A stretch of 64,000 nucleotides of DNA, taken from NCBI RefSeq assembly GCF_022758295.1, contig NZ_JALDWJ010000007.1, positions 1 to 64,000 on the forward strand. The letters run 5' to 3'. Below are positions 1-9,195 of this stretch, piece after piece. Numbering within the stretch: position 1 is the first letter of the stretch; the number at the start of each line of letters is the position of its first letter. The notes under the pieces were generated by a model. It saw only the letters and a program-made list of their open reading frames with translations, was not told the DNA's origin and made no database searches. Both the position numbers and the translations under genes were made by a program. The stretch is from Lysobacter sp. CFH 32150. Lineage in GTDB: Bacteria; Pseudomonadota; Gammaproteobacteria; Xanthomonadales; Xanthomonadaceae.

Positions 1-207
1 ACTTCGCCCCAGGCTTGAAATCACTCGCTGGCTGAACCCTTTCAGGTTCGCCATTTGAATTGACTTGTTGCTCTGTTACGAACGTCTGCAAGATGCACAA
101 CCATCCACCCGCCAGACGCCCGCACAAGTCACCTGCGCACACTGTCAAAGATCGTGAGAGAGGCCTCAGCGCCTACCCCCGTGGCCCGCACCTAAGTGCT
201 GAACCGA
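1..207 (-). other. rRNA operon 5' leader (16S lies left of the window)
   Basis: No credible protein is encoded in positions 1-405. Read on the minus strand, the stretch looks like the precursor leader of a Xanthomonadales rRNA operon. A boxA-like antitermination element, GATCTTTGACA (positions 143-153 in reverse), is followed by stem-loop sequences: a CGTCTG/CAGACG pair spanning about 88-121 and a GAACCTGAAAGGGTTC hairpin at 35-50. This strand would continue into 16S rRNA just left of position 1. The assignment rests on remembered similarity to Xanthomonas/Stenotrophomonas leaders plus the promoter at 215-242. No mature rRNA sequence is inside the window. Confidence 0.65.
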
Positions 208-214
208 GCCGCAC

Positions 215-242
215 ATCATACAGCCCTTTCCGGGAAGGTCAA
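215..242 (-). promoter_or_regulatory. Predicted rRNA operon promoter
   Basis: On the minus strand there is a TTGACC -35 box (reverse of 237-242), a 16-nt spacer and a TATGAT -10 box (reverse of 215-220). An A-rich tract (reverse of about 253-266) lies upstream in the position of an UP element. Transcription would start near 207 and run leftwards through the boxA-like element. This is the strongest sigma70 match at the left end and fits a stable-RNA promoter. Confidence 0.65.
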
Positions 243-405
243 CACCCTGATCGGGCGTTTTTTCCTTCCCCACCACCTGCAAGGACGCTGCCGGTGATGA
301 GGGCGCGCATTGTGCCGGGCGGCCATCGGTTTGTGAAGGGGGAGCGACAACTTGACGGCGTGCTCGCGTGTCGTCGATGGTCATCGCCCACCTGGAGAAT
401 CACAA

Positions 406-852
406 ATGCATCACACCGGAAGCCTGCTCGCCTCTCTCCTGCTGTTGAGCGGTTGCGCGAGCGCCGGCGCGCCATGGGTCGAGCTCGGCGGCGAGCGCTA
501 CAAGGTGGAGATCGCCGACGACGATGCCGAGCGCGCAAGCGGCTTGATGTTCCGCGACGAGATGGCGATCGACCACGGCATGCTGTTCATCCACGACCGC
601 GAGGAACCGCAGGCGTACTGGATGAAGAACACGCGCATCGCGCTCGACATCCTGTTCTTCGACAACGAACGCAAGCTGGTGGCACAACAGCGAGACGTAC
701 CACCATGCTCCCTGGGTGATCGCTGCCCACCGTATCCAAGCAATGCACCGGCGCGCTACGTGCTCGAACTCAACGCCGGCGAGGCCGCGCGCCTGCATTT
801 GCAGGACGGGGCTGAACTACGCCTCGGACCGGATATCGCGCCGGCGCCCTGA
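406..852 (+). CDS. DUF192 family lipoprotein
   Basis: 148-residue protein with a lipoprotein signal: hydrophobic stretch LLASLLLL followed by the lipobox LSGC, so it is probably anchored in the envelope. The rest matches the DUF192 family, including RASGLMFRD-like and YWMKNT segments and a region AYWMKNTRIALDILFFD. The family's biochemical role is unknown. The ATG at 406 is preferred over an upstream in-frame start at 352 because GGAG lies 8 nt before it and the signal peptide then begins at the N-terminus. The downstream gene follows 40 nt later on the same strand. Confidence 0.88.
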   Translation: MHHTGSLLASLLLLSGCASAGAPWVELGGERYKVEIADDDAERASGLMFRDEMAIDHGMLFIHDREEPQAYWMKNTRIALDILFFDNERKLVAQQRDVPPCSLGDRCPPYPSNAPARYVLELNAGEAARLHLQDGAELRLGPDIAPAP

Positions 853-892
853 AGGACTTGAAAGCACGCCGCAGCCGTCGCAGGCTTGCGAC

Positions 893-1738
893 ATGCGCGA
901 ACATTTCGCATTGCCCGACTGGAACACGCTCGCCGCGCTGGACGACGACACCTTGCCGCTGCTCGCCACGGCTCTACTGATCGCGCGCGACGAGTATCCG
1001 CAACTCGACGCCGACCTCTACGACACCCTGTTGCAGAGCCATGCCGAGCACCTGCGCCACCAGGTCGATGCGATCGATGCCTGGCCGCAGAAAATGGCGG
1101 CAATCAACCGCCATCTGTTCGAAGAAGTCGGCTACTCCGGCGACAGCGAGGAGTACTACGACCCACGCAACAGTTATCTCAATGAAGTGTTCGAACGCCG
1201 GCTCGGCAATCCGATCTCGCTGGCACTCGTGCAGATGGAAGTCGCACGCCGATTGGGTGTGCCATTGGACGGAGTGTCATTCCCAGGGCATTTTCTGGTG
1301 CGGTTGCCGGTTGACGATGGCGTGCTGGTGATGGATCCGTTCAATCGCGGTCGACCACTGGACGAGAACGAACTGCGCCAACGCGCGCGCCCGCACCTCG
1401 GCGGCGAAATGCCGGACGATCACGCGCTGTTCCAGATCCTCAATCCCGCCTCGCATCGCGCAATCCTGATGCGGATGCTGCGCAACCTGCACGGCGTCTA
1501 TGCCGAGCGCGACGACTGGGAACGTGCTGCGCGCAGCGCCGACCGCATCCTGCGGCTGACACCGGACAATGGCGACGCGTTGCGCGATCGCGGGCTGGCC
1601 TATCTGAAGATGGGGCACCGCCACGGCGCCCGCCATGACCTGGCGCGTTATTTGCAGCTGAATCCGGATGCGGCCGATGGCGGGCCCTTGCACGAACGCC
1701 TGGTCGAGCTGAGCAGCGGCCCGGCGAAGCCGAACTAG
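893..1738 (+). CDS. SirB1-like transglutaminase-fold/TPR protein
   Basis: 281-residue soluble protein of the SirB1 family (Transglut_core2 followed by tetratricopeptide-like helices). Recognisable segments are YDPRNSYLNEVFERRLGNPISLALVQMEVARRLG (start about residue 89), VSFPGHFLVR and, near the C-terminus, a TPR-like unit NGDALRDRGLAYLKMG. The conserved GNPISL and PGHFL motifs are the family signature; catalytic activity has not been established for most members. The ATG at 893 is chosen because the preceding in-frame stretch is only a shadow of the DUF192 gene. It may be co-transcribed with that gene. Confidence 0.85.
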   Translation: MREHFALPDWNTLAALDDDTLPLLATALLIARDEYPQLDADLYDTLLQSHAEHLRHQVDAIDAWPQKMAAINRHLFEEVGYSGDSEEYYDPRNSYLNEVFERRLGNPISLALVQMEVARRLGVPLDGVSFPGHFLVRLPVDDGVLVMDPFNRGRPLDENELRQRARPHLGGEMPDDHALFQILNPASHRAILMRMLRNLHGVYAERDDWERAARSADRILRLTPDNGDALRDRGLAYLKMGHRHGARHDLARYLQLNPDAADGGPLHERLVELSSGPAKPN

Positions 1739-1741
1739 GGC

Positions 1742-1933
1742 TTAGCCCAGCGGCATCATCTCGAAATCGTCCTTGGTGACGCCGCAATCCGGGCACGTCC
1801 AGGTGTCCGGCACGTCTTCCCAGCGCGTCCCCGGCGCGATGCCTTCTTCCGGCAGCCCCTGGGCCTCGTCATAGATGAACCCGCAGACGACGCACATCCA
1901 GGTGCGATAGGCAGTGGCGACGGCTTCGTTCAT
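1742..1933 (-). CDS. Rubredoxin
   Basis: Small one-electron iron protein. The iron site is formed by two CxxC knuckles, C14-V-V-C17-G and C47-P-D-C50-G (numbering from the 1933 start), with the typical sequence WEDVPDTWTCPDCG between and around them. At 63 residues it fits the single-domain rubredoxin family. A longer version starting at 1978 is possible: it has a GAGGGTGGGA ribosome-binding stretch but adds 15 residues unlike other rubredoxins. The gene converges with the SirB1-like gene (3 nt between stops) and is divergent from thiE. Its electron partner is not evident here. Confidence 0.9.
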   Translation of the reverse strand: MNEAVATAYRTWMCVVCGFIYDEAQGLPEEGIAPGTRWEDVPDTWTCPDCGVTKDDFEMMPLG

Positions 1934-2014
1934 CGGAATCGTATTATTCAAGAGCAGGCATAGCTTGCGAGGGTCCATATTGTCCCACCCTCAGCCCGTC
2001 ATCGGAAGTCGAGC

Positions 2015-2632
2015 ATGCGCCGCGGCCTGCTGTCCAAAGGTTTGTACCTGATCACACCCGACGAAGCCGACAGCGCACGCCTACTGGCGCGCGTGGAGCT
2101 GCTGCTGCCCTTCGCGGCCTGCCTGCAGTATCGCAACAAGGTCGCGGACGCAGCGCTTCGGGCACGCCAGGCTGGCGTGCTGCGGGCGCTATGTGCCGAG
2201 GCAGGCGTGCCGCTTGTCGTCAACGACGATGCCGCACTCGCGGCCGCGGTCGGCGCCGACGGTGTGCATCTGGGCGAACACGATGGCGACATCGCCGCTG
2301 CACGGGCGTCGGTTGGCGACGCGATCATCGGCGTGTCCTGTTACGACGATCTGGCCCGTGCCGAACATGCGGCCGCCATGGGCGCGGATTACATCGCCTT
2401 CGGCGCGTTCTTTCCCTCGTCGACGAAACCGAATGCGCGCCGCGCCGCGCTCGACCTGTTGCGGGACTCTGCACGCTTCAACCTGCCACGAGTAGCGATC
2501 GGCGGGATAACGCCGGACAATGCGCGTCCGTTGATCGCCGCCGGCGCCGACCTGATCGCAGTCATCAGCGGTGTGTTCGACGCACCTGATCCGATCCACG
2601 CTGCACGCGCCTATCGCGCCCTGTTTGATTGA
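2015..2632 (+). CDS. thiE: Thiamine-phosphate synthase
   Basis: 205 residues, usual length for ThiE. The enzyme joins hydroxymethylpyrimidine diphosphate and thiazole phosphate to make thiamine phosphate, with PPi released. TIM-barrel motifs are visible in order: LQYRNK for pyrophosphate binding, [35 protein letters not shown] and AIGGI near the C-terminus. It lies 19 nt upstream of hemL and is probably co-transcribed with it. The thiC gene of the same pathway is at 25-27 kb under a TPP riboswitch; no riboswitch is seen before thiE. Confidence 0.95.
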   Translation: MRRGLLSKGLYLITPDEADSARLLARVELLLPFAACLQYRNKVADAALRARQAGVLRALCAEAGVPLVVNDDAALAAAVGADGVHLGEHDGDIAAARASVGDAIIGVSCYDDLARAEHAAAMGADYIAFGAFFPSSTKPNARRAALDLLRDSARFNLPRVAIGGITPDNARPLIAAGADLIAVISGVFDAPDPIHAARAYRALFD

Positions 2633-2651
2633 TCCCACACACGAGATTCCG

Positions 2652-3941
2652 ATGGAAACCAACCGTTCGCACGCTCTGTTCACCCGCGCCCAGCAACTGA
2701 TGCCAGGCGGCGTGAATTCGCCGGTACGCGCGTTCAAGTCGGTGGGGGGCGAGCCATTCTTCGTGCAACGCGCAGAAGGCGCGTATTTGATCGACGTCGA
2801 TGGCAATCGCTATATCGACTACGTCGGTTCATGGGGGCCGATGATCGTCGGCCACAACCATCCCAGTGTGCTCGACGCGGTGATCTCCACCGCGCGCGAC
2901 GGCCTCAGTTTCGGCACGCCGAATCCACTGGAAGTGACGATGGCCGAAACCATCGCGCGATTGGTGCCTTCGTGCGAAATGGTGCGCATGGTCAATTCCG
3001 GTACCGAGGCAACGCTGTCGGCGATCCGCCTGGCGCGTGGCGCGACCGGGCGGGCGCGCATCGTCAAATTCGAAGGCTGCTACCACGGCCACGGCGATTC
3101 GTTCCTGGTGAAAGCCGGCAGCGGCGCACTCACGTTCGGCGTCCCGACGTCACCAGGCGTGCCGAAAGCGCTGGCCGACTTGACGCTCACCCTGCCCTAC
3201 AACGATTTCGACGCCGCGACCGCGCTATTCGACGAAACCGGTGATGACATCGCCGGCCTCATCATCGAACCGGTCGTCGGCAACGCCAACTGCCTGCCAC
3301 CACGCGACGGCTATCTGCAGCATCTGCGCGAGTTGTGCACGCGCCATGGCGCGTTGCTGATCTTCGATGAAGTAATGACCGGCTTCCGCGTCGCCCTTGG
3401 TGGCGCGCAGGAGCGCTATGGCGTGACACCGGATCTCAGCACCTTCGGCAAGGTCATCGGCGGCGGCATGCCGGTCGGCGCTTATGGCGGGCGTCGCGAC
3501 TTGATGCAGCAGATCGCACCAAGCGGTCCGATCTACCAGGCTGGCACGCTCAGCGGGAATCCGGTGGCGATGGCCGCGGGGCTGGCGATGCTCGATCTGG
3601 TCCAGGCGCCCGGCTTCCATGCCGAACTCGAACGCCGTACGCAGGTCTTGTGCGAGGGCCTCGAAGCGGCTGCGCGCGATGCCGGCGTACCGCTGACGAC
3701 GAACCGCGTCGGCGCGATGTTCGGCCTGTTCTTCACCGACGTGAAAGTGGAAACCTACGCGCAGGCGGTGGCTTGCGACACCGCCGCGTTCAACCGCTTC
3801 TTCCACGCGATGCTGGAGCGCGGCGTGTACCTGGCGCCGTCGGCGTTCGAAGCAGGGTTCATGTCGAGTGCGCACGACGACGCTGTCATCGCGACGACGA
3901 TCACCGCGGCGCGCGAGGCGTTCCAGACGCTTACGAATTAG
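2652..3941 (+). CDS. hemL: Glutamate-1-semialdehyde 2,1-aminomutase
   Basis: 429-residue PLP enzyme of the C5 haem pathway, converting glutamate-1-semialdehyde to 5-aminolevulinate. The N-terminus [19 protein letters not shown] is diagnostic of HemL. The class III aminotransferase fold shows [17 protein letters not shown] (cofactor Asp) and the Schiff-base lysine K267 in [10 protein letters not shown]. The start at 2652 is chosen over the longer frame because HemL homologues begin at this point and thiE ends only 19 nt earlier. Confidence 0.97.
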   Translation: METNRSHALFTRAQQLMPGGVNSPVRAFKSVGGEPFFVQRAEGAYLIDVDGNRYIDYVGSWGPMIVGHNHPSVLDAVISTARDGLSFGTPNPLEVTMAETIARLVPSCEMVRMVNSGTEATLSAIRLARGATGRARIVKFEGCYHGHGDSFLVKAGSGALTFGVPTSPGVPKALADLTLTLPYNDFDAATALFDETGDDIAGLIIEPVVGNANCLPPRDGYLQHLRELCTRHGALLIFDEVMTGFRVALGGAQERYGVTPDLSTFGKVIGGGMPVGAYGGRRDLMQQIAPSGPIYQAGTLSGNPVAMAAGLAMLDLVQAPGFHAELERRTQVLCEGLEAAARDAGVPLTTNRVGAMFGLFFTDVKVETYAQAVACDTAAFNRFFHAMLERGVYLAPSAFEAGFMSSAHDDAVIATTITAAREAFQTLTN

Positions 3942-3950
3942 CACCACCTC

Positions 3951-3977
3951 CCCTTTCGCCGACGTGCAGCGAAAGGG
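3951..3977. terminator. Hairpin between convergent hemL and secreted-protein gene
   Basis: Perfect 9-bp inverted repeat, CCCTTTCGC (3951-3959) and GCGAAAGGG (3969-3977), with a 9-nt loop. It sits in the gap between two convergent genes and may end transcription from both sides. No T-run follows on either strand, so intrinsic termination is uncertain. Confidence 0.4.
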
Positions 3978-3991
3978 ATAAACAGCGTGGG

Positions 3992-4663
3992 TTAGTTTGC
4001 AATCTGGCCCAGGTTGCGCGCGAGCAGGCGATCGTTGCCGGCACCGAGGCGGGCAATGCGCTTGTGCGTCGCGGCGTCGGCGTTGCGTCGATCGGCGCTC
4101 GCAACCAGGGCGGCGGCGAAGCGCATGGCGGCATCGTTCGGGCGCAATGCCAAGGCTTGGTCGATGCGAACACTGCCATCGCCGGCGGCGACGATCGCAC
4201 GCAATGCCGCGGTGTCGACCTTGCCTACGCCAGGCATGTCATAACCCTGCAGGCGGACGATTTCCTGCAGTGTTTCGGCAAAGTAACCAGCGTCGAACAA
4301 GGCCAAGGCCCTGGCCGTTGGTGTTGTCGCCTTGCCGGCACGCGCCAGCAGCCGCGTGTTCAGATTGCGGGCGACAGCACCGTTGCGGCTGGCGTAGATG
4401 GCCGCGCGGCGCAAGGTTTCCATGCGCACGATGACCGGCGTCTGCGGCGCCAGCAATGACTCGGTTTCGCTCGAAAGCCGTGCCAGATCGTAATCCGGGC
4501 TTGGCTGGTTCCAGCCGGGACCACCCCAGGCCAAGGTATGTGCGTTGCCGATATCAAACGGGTGGCAGAGCAACGGTGGGCCGGCGAAGGCCGCCGGGGC
4601 GAACAGCATCGCGGCCGACAACGCGAGGCCACAAAGCAGGGTTTTATTGGACTTGCCGTTCAT
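3992..4663 (-). CDS. Secreted protein of unknown function
   Basis: 223 residues. A Sec signal peptide is clear (positively charged start, hydrophobic core LLCGLALSAAMLF, cleavage region PAAFAG). I do not recognise the mature domain. It contains CHPFDIGNAHTLAWGGPGW near its N-terminus and then an alanine-rich, helical, repeat-like region (ARAGKATTPTARALALFD; RPNDAAMRFAAALVASADRR) that could be TPR-like. The start at 4663 has GGAGAG 6 nt upstream and yields the signal peptide directly; an upstream in-frame ATG at 4747 does not. It lies just downstream of the sigma/FecR-like pair on the same strand, so it could be their target. Confidence 0.7.
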   Translation of the reverse strand: MNGKSNKTLLCGLALSAAMLFAPAAFAGPPLLCHPFDIGNAHTLAWGGPGWNQPSPDYDLARLSSETESLLAPQTPVIVRMETLRRAAIYASRNGAVARNLNTRLLARAGKATTPTARALALFDAGYFAETLQEIVRLQGYDMPGVGKVDTAALRAIVAAGDGSVRIDQALALRPNDAAMRFAAALVASADRRNADAATHKRIARLGAGNDRLLARNLGQIAN

Positions 4664-4778
4664 GGGATCTCTCCGATTGGCAACAGGGACCGGCGCGTAA
4701 GCCGTCAGGGGCTGGAGCGCGGATCGCAGCACGGTGTGTGCGATCAAAGGACGTTGGCGGCGGCCAAGGTGTTAACCG

Positions 4779-5867
4779 TCAATGCCCGGAGATGCGCAGC
4801 AATTTCTCCACGTCGGTGCGTGTGGCGAACGCATCCGGCCACTGCACCCACCAACGTTTCACGCGCGGGTAGGGCAACGTGTTCCACCAGGGACTCAGCG
4901 CATGCGCCCCCTGGACACGGATGGCTTCGCGCGTGACGACGACATCGGCAGGCATGAGCTGTGCCACCCGATCGAACAACGGTCCCTCGGCGAGCTGCGG
5001 ACGCCGCGTGAGCAACGACAGGAGACTGATCGCATCGCGCGGCCGCGATGCCGCGATCAGGCGGCGAACGGCCTCCTCGTCGACCGTGCCTGCCTGCGCG
5101 TCGATGTCCCGCAACGCCGCGATGAAGGGCTGGCTCGCACCCAGGTCGTAAGGCGTTCCGGGCACGCCGCGCGCGTCCATTTCCACCCTCGCGCCTTGCG
5201 GCACCATGGCTTCCGACCAGCCATTGTCGACCTGAACCCAACCGCTGCGCACGGTGAGCAAGCCGTCACCTTCGGCATTCACCGTCAGCACGAACTCGCA
5301 ACCCATGTCCCAAATGCCGGCAGTGGGTGTGCCGACGCCGAACGTGCCCGGTGGAGCCCACACCCGAGCCCACATGCGACCTTGCTGCAGTTGCACCCGA
5401 TGGCGGCCGCTGCGCGTTTCGACCAGCGTGAAACGCGAGCCCTTGCCGATCGCGACTTCACCAATGCGTGCAGCATGGAGGCGAACCACGCCATCGCCCG
5501 TTTCCAATACCTTGCCGGGTGCCAACGCAGTTGCACCGGTGGCATCGTGGCCATCGATCAGCACGTCGCCACGGACCGACGCGACCTGCCACGCCTGCGC
5601 CTCCGGCCATTGCAGGCGCTGCTGGTACCAGGTGCGGACGCCGAACGAGAGCGTGGCCAGGACTGCGGCGGCGGCCAAGGCCGTCCGCCAACGACGGCGC
5701 GCATGCGGCACGCGGACCGACGGCACCGGCGCCGATGTCGAAACAACCGGCACGGGCTTGTACGCATACGGCGACAGCAGCCGCTCCAGGCGCACGACCT
5801 CGTCGTCGACCGGCGGACTGCGGTCCCACAGATAGTCGTCTCGGATCATCTCGGTATCGATGCTCAT
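4779..5867 (-). CDS. FecR-domain membrane protein (putative anti-sigma partner)
   Basis: 362 residues. A cytoplasmic N-terminal stretch of about 58 residues precedes one transmembrane helix (TALAAAAVLATLSFG, about 61-76), then a periplasmic FecR domain around residues 90-235 with typical pieces VRGDVLIDG, LETGDGVVRL, FTLVETRSG and GTPTAGIWDMGCEFVLTV. The C-terminal third is not assigned. FecR proteins transmit envelope signals to ECF sigma factors. The first codons overlap the last four bases of the sigma gene (ATGA), so the two are translationally coupled. No TonB-dependent receptor is adjacent. Confidence 0.8.
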   Translation of the reverse strand: MSIDTEMIRDDYLWDRSPPVDDEVVRLERLLSPYAYKPVPVVSTSAPVPSVRVPHARRRWRTALAAAAVLATLSFGVRTWYQQRLQWPEAQAWQVASVRGDVLIDGHDATGATALAPGKVLETGDGVVRLHAARIGEVAIGKGSRFTLVETRSGRHRVQLQQGRMWARVWAPPGTFGVGTPTAGIWDMGCEFVLTVNAEGDGLLTVRSGWVQVDNGWSEAMVPQGARVEMDARGVPGTPYDLGASQPFIAALRDIDAQAGTVDEEAVRRLIAASRPRDAISLLSLLTRRPQLAEGPLFDRVAQLMPADVVVTREAIRVQGAHALSPWWNTLPYPRVKRWWVQWPDAFATRTDVEKLLRISGH

Positions 5868-6403
5868 GACGTGACTCCTGCCTCTGCGGGCGCCAGCGCG
5901 GCGCGCAGCATCGCCATGCCACGATGCAGATTGACCCGCACGCTGCCCGGCGTGAGTCCGGTGCAGTCGGCGATCTCCGGGCCGGTCAAACCCTCCACCA
6001 GCCGCAACAACAAGGTTTCGCGATACGCCTCGGGCAAGGCGAGGATCGCGCGCATGGAGTGCTCGGCGTCGAGCCGTTGTTGCGACGTGTCCGGCGCGAC
6101 CGCGCGGTCAAGTGCGGTGCTTCCAGTCAAGGCGACCGGGCGTCGCTTGGCGTCCAGCGCGGCATGCCTGGCGATGCTGACGATCCAGCCCGGGAATGCC
6201 GCCGCTTCGCGCAACTCATGCAGGCGGCGGATCGCGGTCTCGAACACATCCTGGGTCAGGTCGTCGGCGTCGGCTGGCTGTACGTAAGCCAGCAGTACGC
6301 CGTGCACCACCGGTGCGAAACGGCGGTACAGCCGATCCATCGCCGCACCGTTGCCGACGCGCGCGGCCTCCACCAGCACCGGGATCGCTTCCGTGTCGCT
6401 CAC
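5864..6403 (-). CDS. ECF-type RNA polymerase sigma factor
   Basis: 179 residues, typical ECF length. Region 2 contains ADDLTQDVFETAIRRLHELREAAAFPGWIVSIARHAALD (from about residue 45) and region 4 the helix-turn-helix ETLLLRLVEGLTGPEIADCTGLTPGSVRVNLHRG (from about residue 128). The start is GTG at 6403 with only a weak upstream purine stretch. It directs polymerase to an unidentified regulon. It is coupled by a 4-nt overlap to the FecR-like gene, the usual sigma/anti-sigma pairing. Confidence 0.92.
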   Translation of the reverse strand: MSDTEAIPVLVEAARVGNGAAMDRLYRRFAPVVHGVLLAYVQPADADDLTQDVFETAIRRLHELREAAAFPGWIVSIARHAALDAKRRPVALTGSTALDRAVAPDTSQQRLDAEHSMRAILALPEAYRETLLLRLVEGLTGPEIADCTGLTPGSVRVNLHRGMAMLRAALAPAEAGVTS

Positions 6404-6484
6404 ATCACTCTCGGCTTGCGGGTCATTGCTTGCTGTCCTGAAGCAGGGACGCTGCGCAGGGACCGAGTGTTAACAGACCCGGCG

Positions 6485-7711
6485 TCAGCCGCGTACGAAC
6501 GCTGTCAGCGCGGCACGTAGCCGTGCCAGGCCTTCGGCGACATCGACATCGTTGATGTTCAGGGCAGGAACGAAGCGCAGCACGTCGGGACCGGCCTGCA
6601 GCGTCAGCAGGCCGTGCTCGACGCAGCGATCGAGTATCTCGCCGGCCTTGCCGGCGTGGGCCTCGCGCAGTTGCGCGCCGAGCATCAGGCCGCGGCCGCG
6701 GATGTCGGCGAACAAACCGAGTTCGGCATCGAGTGCGGCCAGTTCCGTGCGGATCGTCTGCGCTTGTCGTTCGACATTCGCCAGCAACGCCGGCGACGAC
6801 AGTTCGCGCAATGCGGCGCCGGCCACTGCAGCCGCGAGCGGGTTGCCGCCGAACGTGGTGCCGTGTGCGCCGAATTGCATCGCATCCGCGGCCTTCGCGC
6901 CGACCAGCATCGCGCCGATCGGGAAGCCGCTGCCGAGTGCCTTCGCCAGCGTCACCACGTCGGGCGTGACGCCGTAGCCGTGGCAGGCGAACAGGTGGCC
7001 CGTTCGGCCCATGCCGCATTGGATCTCGTCGAGGATCAGCAGCGCGCCATGGCGATCGCACAACGCGCGCAAGCCATGCAGGAAGTCGCCGGTGGCCGGC
7101 GTCACCCCGCCTTCGCCCTGCACCGGTTCGACCAGCACGGCGCAGACATCGCCCGCGGCCATCGCGCTTTCGGCCGCGGCGAGATCGTTGAAATCGCTGT
7201 AGCGGAAGCCTGGCGGCAACGGTTCGAAACCTTCGTGGTACTTCGGCTGCGCGGTGGCGGTGACCGCCGCGAGCGTGCGGCCGTGGAAACTGCCGCGGAA
7301 ACTGAGGATCACGCGGCGTTCCGGTTCGCGCCCCTGCGCCGTCGCCCATTTGCGCGCCAGCTTGATCGCGGCCTCGTTGGCCTCCGCACCCGAGTTGCAG
7401 AAGAACACTTTCTCCGCGAACCGCGAGGCACCGACGAGTTGCTCGGCCAGCCGCAGCGGCGGTTCGCTGACGAAGACGTTGCTGGTATGCCAGAGCTTGC
7501 CGGCTTGCTCGGTGAGTGCGGCGATCAGCGCCGGATGTGCATGACCGAGCGCGTTGACCGCAATGCCGGCACCGAAATCGATGTATTCGCGACCGTCGCG
7601 ATCCCAGATGCGCGCGCCACGGCCGTGGTCGAGCACGATCCGACGCGGCCGGTACACCGGCAGGTAGTAGCGTTCGGACAGGGCGTACAGATCGGCGGTG
7701 GAGGTGGTCAT
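6485..7711 (-). CDS. argD: Acetylornithine/succinyldiaminopimelate aminotransferase
   Basis: 408-residue class III PLP aminotransferase. The sequence follows ArgD closely: LWHTSNVF, FFCNSGAEANEAAIKLAR (phosphate and substrate site), SFHGRTLAAV, LILDEIQCGMGRTG (cofactor Asp) and the PLP lysine K257 in TLAKALGSGFPIGA, then HGTTFGGNPLA. The role is transamination of N-acetylglutamate semialdehyde in arginine synthesis and possibly of succinyl-DAP precursors in lysine synthesis. It lies 53 nt downstream of gloA on the same strand. HemL at 2.6 kb is a distant homologue, not a duplicate. Confidence 0.93.
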   Translation of the reverse strand: MTTSTADLYALSERYYLPVYRPRRIVLDHGRGARIWDRDGREYIDFGAGIAVNALGHAHPALIAALTEQAGKLWHTSNVFVSEPPLRLAEQLVGASRFAEKVFFCNSGAEANEAAIKLARKWATAQGREPERRVILSFRGSFHGRTLAAVTATAQPKYHEGFEPLPPGFRYSDFNDLAAAESAMAAGDVCAVLVEPVQGEGGVTPATGDFLHGLRALCDRHGALLILDEIQCGMGRTGHLFACHGYGVTPDVVTLAKALGSGFPIGAMLVGAKAADAMQFGAHGTTFGGNPLAAAVAGAALRELSSPALLANVERQAQTIRTELAALDAELGLFADIRGRGLMLGAQLREAHAGKAGEILDRCVEHGLLTLQAGPDVLRFVPALNINDVDVAEGLARLRAALTAFVRG

Positions 7712-7764
7712 GGCGGCAACGGTGTGGAAAGCGGCGAATTATCGCTGTTGCCGGCCGCCCACGC

Positions 7765-8199
7765 TCACCAACTACCGGTGTTGGGCATCGACACCCACGG
7801 TTCGGCCGGGGGCAGGCGCCCTTCCTGCAGCAGTTCGATCGAGATCGCGTCGGGCGAACGCACGAACGCCATGTGGCCGTCGCGCGGCGGACGATTGATG
7901 GTCACGCCCATCGCCTGCAAGCGCGCGCAGGTGGCGTAGATGTCGTCGACGCGGAACGCGAGGTGGCCGAAATTGCGCGCGCCACCGTATTCCTCGGTCG
8001 GCGAACCGTCTGCAGGCGGCCAATTGTGGGTCAGCTCGATCTCGACTTCCGGATTCTGCGGCGCGGCCACGAACACCAGGGTGTACTTGCCATCGGGGTA
8101 ATCCTTGCGCCGGGTTTCGACCAGGCCAAGGCCGTCACAGTAGAACTTCAGCGAAGCGTCCAGGTCGCGGACGCGCACCATCGCGTGCAGGTACCTCAT
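7765..8199 (-). CDS. gloA: Lactoylglutathione lyase (glyoxalase I)
   Basis: 144-residue VOC-fold enzyme that isomerises the methylglyoxal-glutathione hemithioacetal to lactoylglutathione. The four metal ligands expected from E. coli GloA are present as H5 (MRYLH), E55 (VEIELTHNW), H79 (FGHLAF) and E122 (ISIELLQEG). [16 protein letters not shown] is the usual first beta-alpha unit. The start at 8199 matches family length. A much longer in-frame frame running upstream is a shadow of the SDR gene. SDR and gloA are separated by only 11 nt and probably form one transcript. Confidence 0.92.
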   Translation of the reverse strand: MRYLHAMVRVRDLDASLKFYCDGLGLVETRRKDYPDGKYTLVFVAAPQNPEVEIELTHNWPPADGSPTEEYGGARNFGHLAFRVDDIYATCARLQAMGVTINRPPRDGHMAFVRSPDAISIELLQEGRLPPAEPWVSMPNTGSW

Positions 8200-8210
8200 C
8201 GTGGATGCTC

Positions 8211-9056
8211 TTATCGTGGATGCCGGGCCAGCTGTGATTCGGTGAGGAACAGGTCGGGCAGGAGGTGCTCGCCCGGTTTCACCGCGTACTGTTCGAAATT
8301 GGTAACGCCGGCGGCGAACAGCACGTCGTCGTCGATCAGGAAGTGACCGGAGAAGCCGTCCGATGGCCGCACCAGGATCGCGTGCGCCGCATCGGCGACG
8401 ATCTCGGGTTTCCGGCACTGCTCCGGAGTGACGCCCGGGATCATGTTGATCGCGTCCGTGGCGATGACGGTGCGTGGCCACAGTGCATTGATCGCGACGC
8501 CCTGAGAACCGAATTCCTCGGCCAGGCCCAGCGTGACCAGACTCATCCCCATCTTCGCCAGGGTGTAGCCGGTGTGCGGCCCCCACCATTTTGGTTCCAG
8601 GTTCAGCGGCGGCGACAGCGACAGGATGTGCGGATTCGCCGCCTTGAGAAGATGCGGCAGGCACGCCTGCGAGCAGAGGAACGTGCCGCGCGCGTTGACC
8701 TGTTGCATCAGGTCGAAGCGCTTCATCGGCGTGTCGATCGTGCCCTTGAGCCAGATGGCGCTGGCGTTGTTGACCAGGATGTCGATCCCGCCGAAGGCAT
8801 CGACGGTGGCCGCGACCGCGGCGTACACCTGCTCCTCTTCGCGGATGTCGCATTGCAGCGCCAGCGCGTGGCCGCCGGCGGCTTCGACTTCCGCGGCGGC
8901 GGTGTGGATGGTGCCGGGCAGTTTCGGATTCGGCGCCGAGGTCTTGGCGGCGATCGCGATGTTGGCGCCATCGGCCGCGGCGCGCTTGGCGATGGCCAGG
9001 CCGATGCCACGGGAGGCACCGGTGATAAACAGGGTTTTGCCGGCGAGCGTACTCAT
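8211..9056 (-). CDS. Short-chain dehydrogenase (HSDL2-like SDR)
   Basis: 281-residue NAD(P)-dependent oxidoreductase with the classical SDR pattern: nucleotide-binding TGASRGIG (12-19), LVNNASA (about 94-100), a serine in the LSLSPP strand and the catalytic pair Y164/K168 in YTLAKMG. The sequence [22 protein letters not shown] resembles the hydroxysteroid dehydrogenase-like 2 subgroup; the substrate is unknown, possibly a fatty or terpenoid alcohol. The ATG at 9056 has GGAG 8 nt upstream, better than the longer frame from 9110. It is divergent from the 9196 gene. Confidence 0.88.
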   Translation of the reverse strand: MSTLAGKTLFITGASRGIGLAIAKRAAADGANIAIAAKTSAPNPKLPGTIHTAAAEVEAAGGHALALQCDIREEEQVYAAVAATVDAFGGIDILVNNASAIWLKGTIDTPMKRFDLMQQVNARGTFLCSQACLPHLLKAANPHILSLSPPLNLEPKWWGPHTGYTLAKMGMSLVTLGLAEEFGSQGVAINALWPRTVIATDAINMIPGVTPEQCRKPEIVADAAHAILVRPSDGFSGHFLIDDDVLFAAGVTNFEQYAVKPGEHLLPDLFLTESQLARHPR

Positions 9057-9183
9057 GGCGTACTCCTGTCGCTGATGGCTGCGGGATGCAGCCTTGACAC
9101 TATTGTCCACTGAATACGCTAGCGGCGCGTCAATGCGACCGCGTCGCCCGCCCTCACAACAGCAGCCTGCAATCGTCGCTGCC

Positions 9184-9189
9184 TATAAT
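9184..9189 (+). promoter_or_regulatory. TATAAT -10 box, leaderless start
   Basis: A perfect TATAAT lies 6 nt before the ATG at 9196, so the predicted transcription start coincides with the start codon. There is no room for a ribosome-binding site. The -35 region is weak. Confidence 0.6.
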
Positions 9190-9195
9190 CGGGCG

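Noticed and set aside
60-719. 219-codon plus-strand frame at the left end
   Set aside because: It crosses the rRNA leader region and the DUF192 gene in another frame; product is Arg-rich and domain-free.
4782-6287. 501-codon plus-strand frame opposite the FecR and sigma genes
   Set aside because: Antisense to the coupled sigma/FecR pair and rich in Arg and His; no domain seen.
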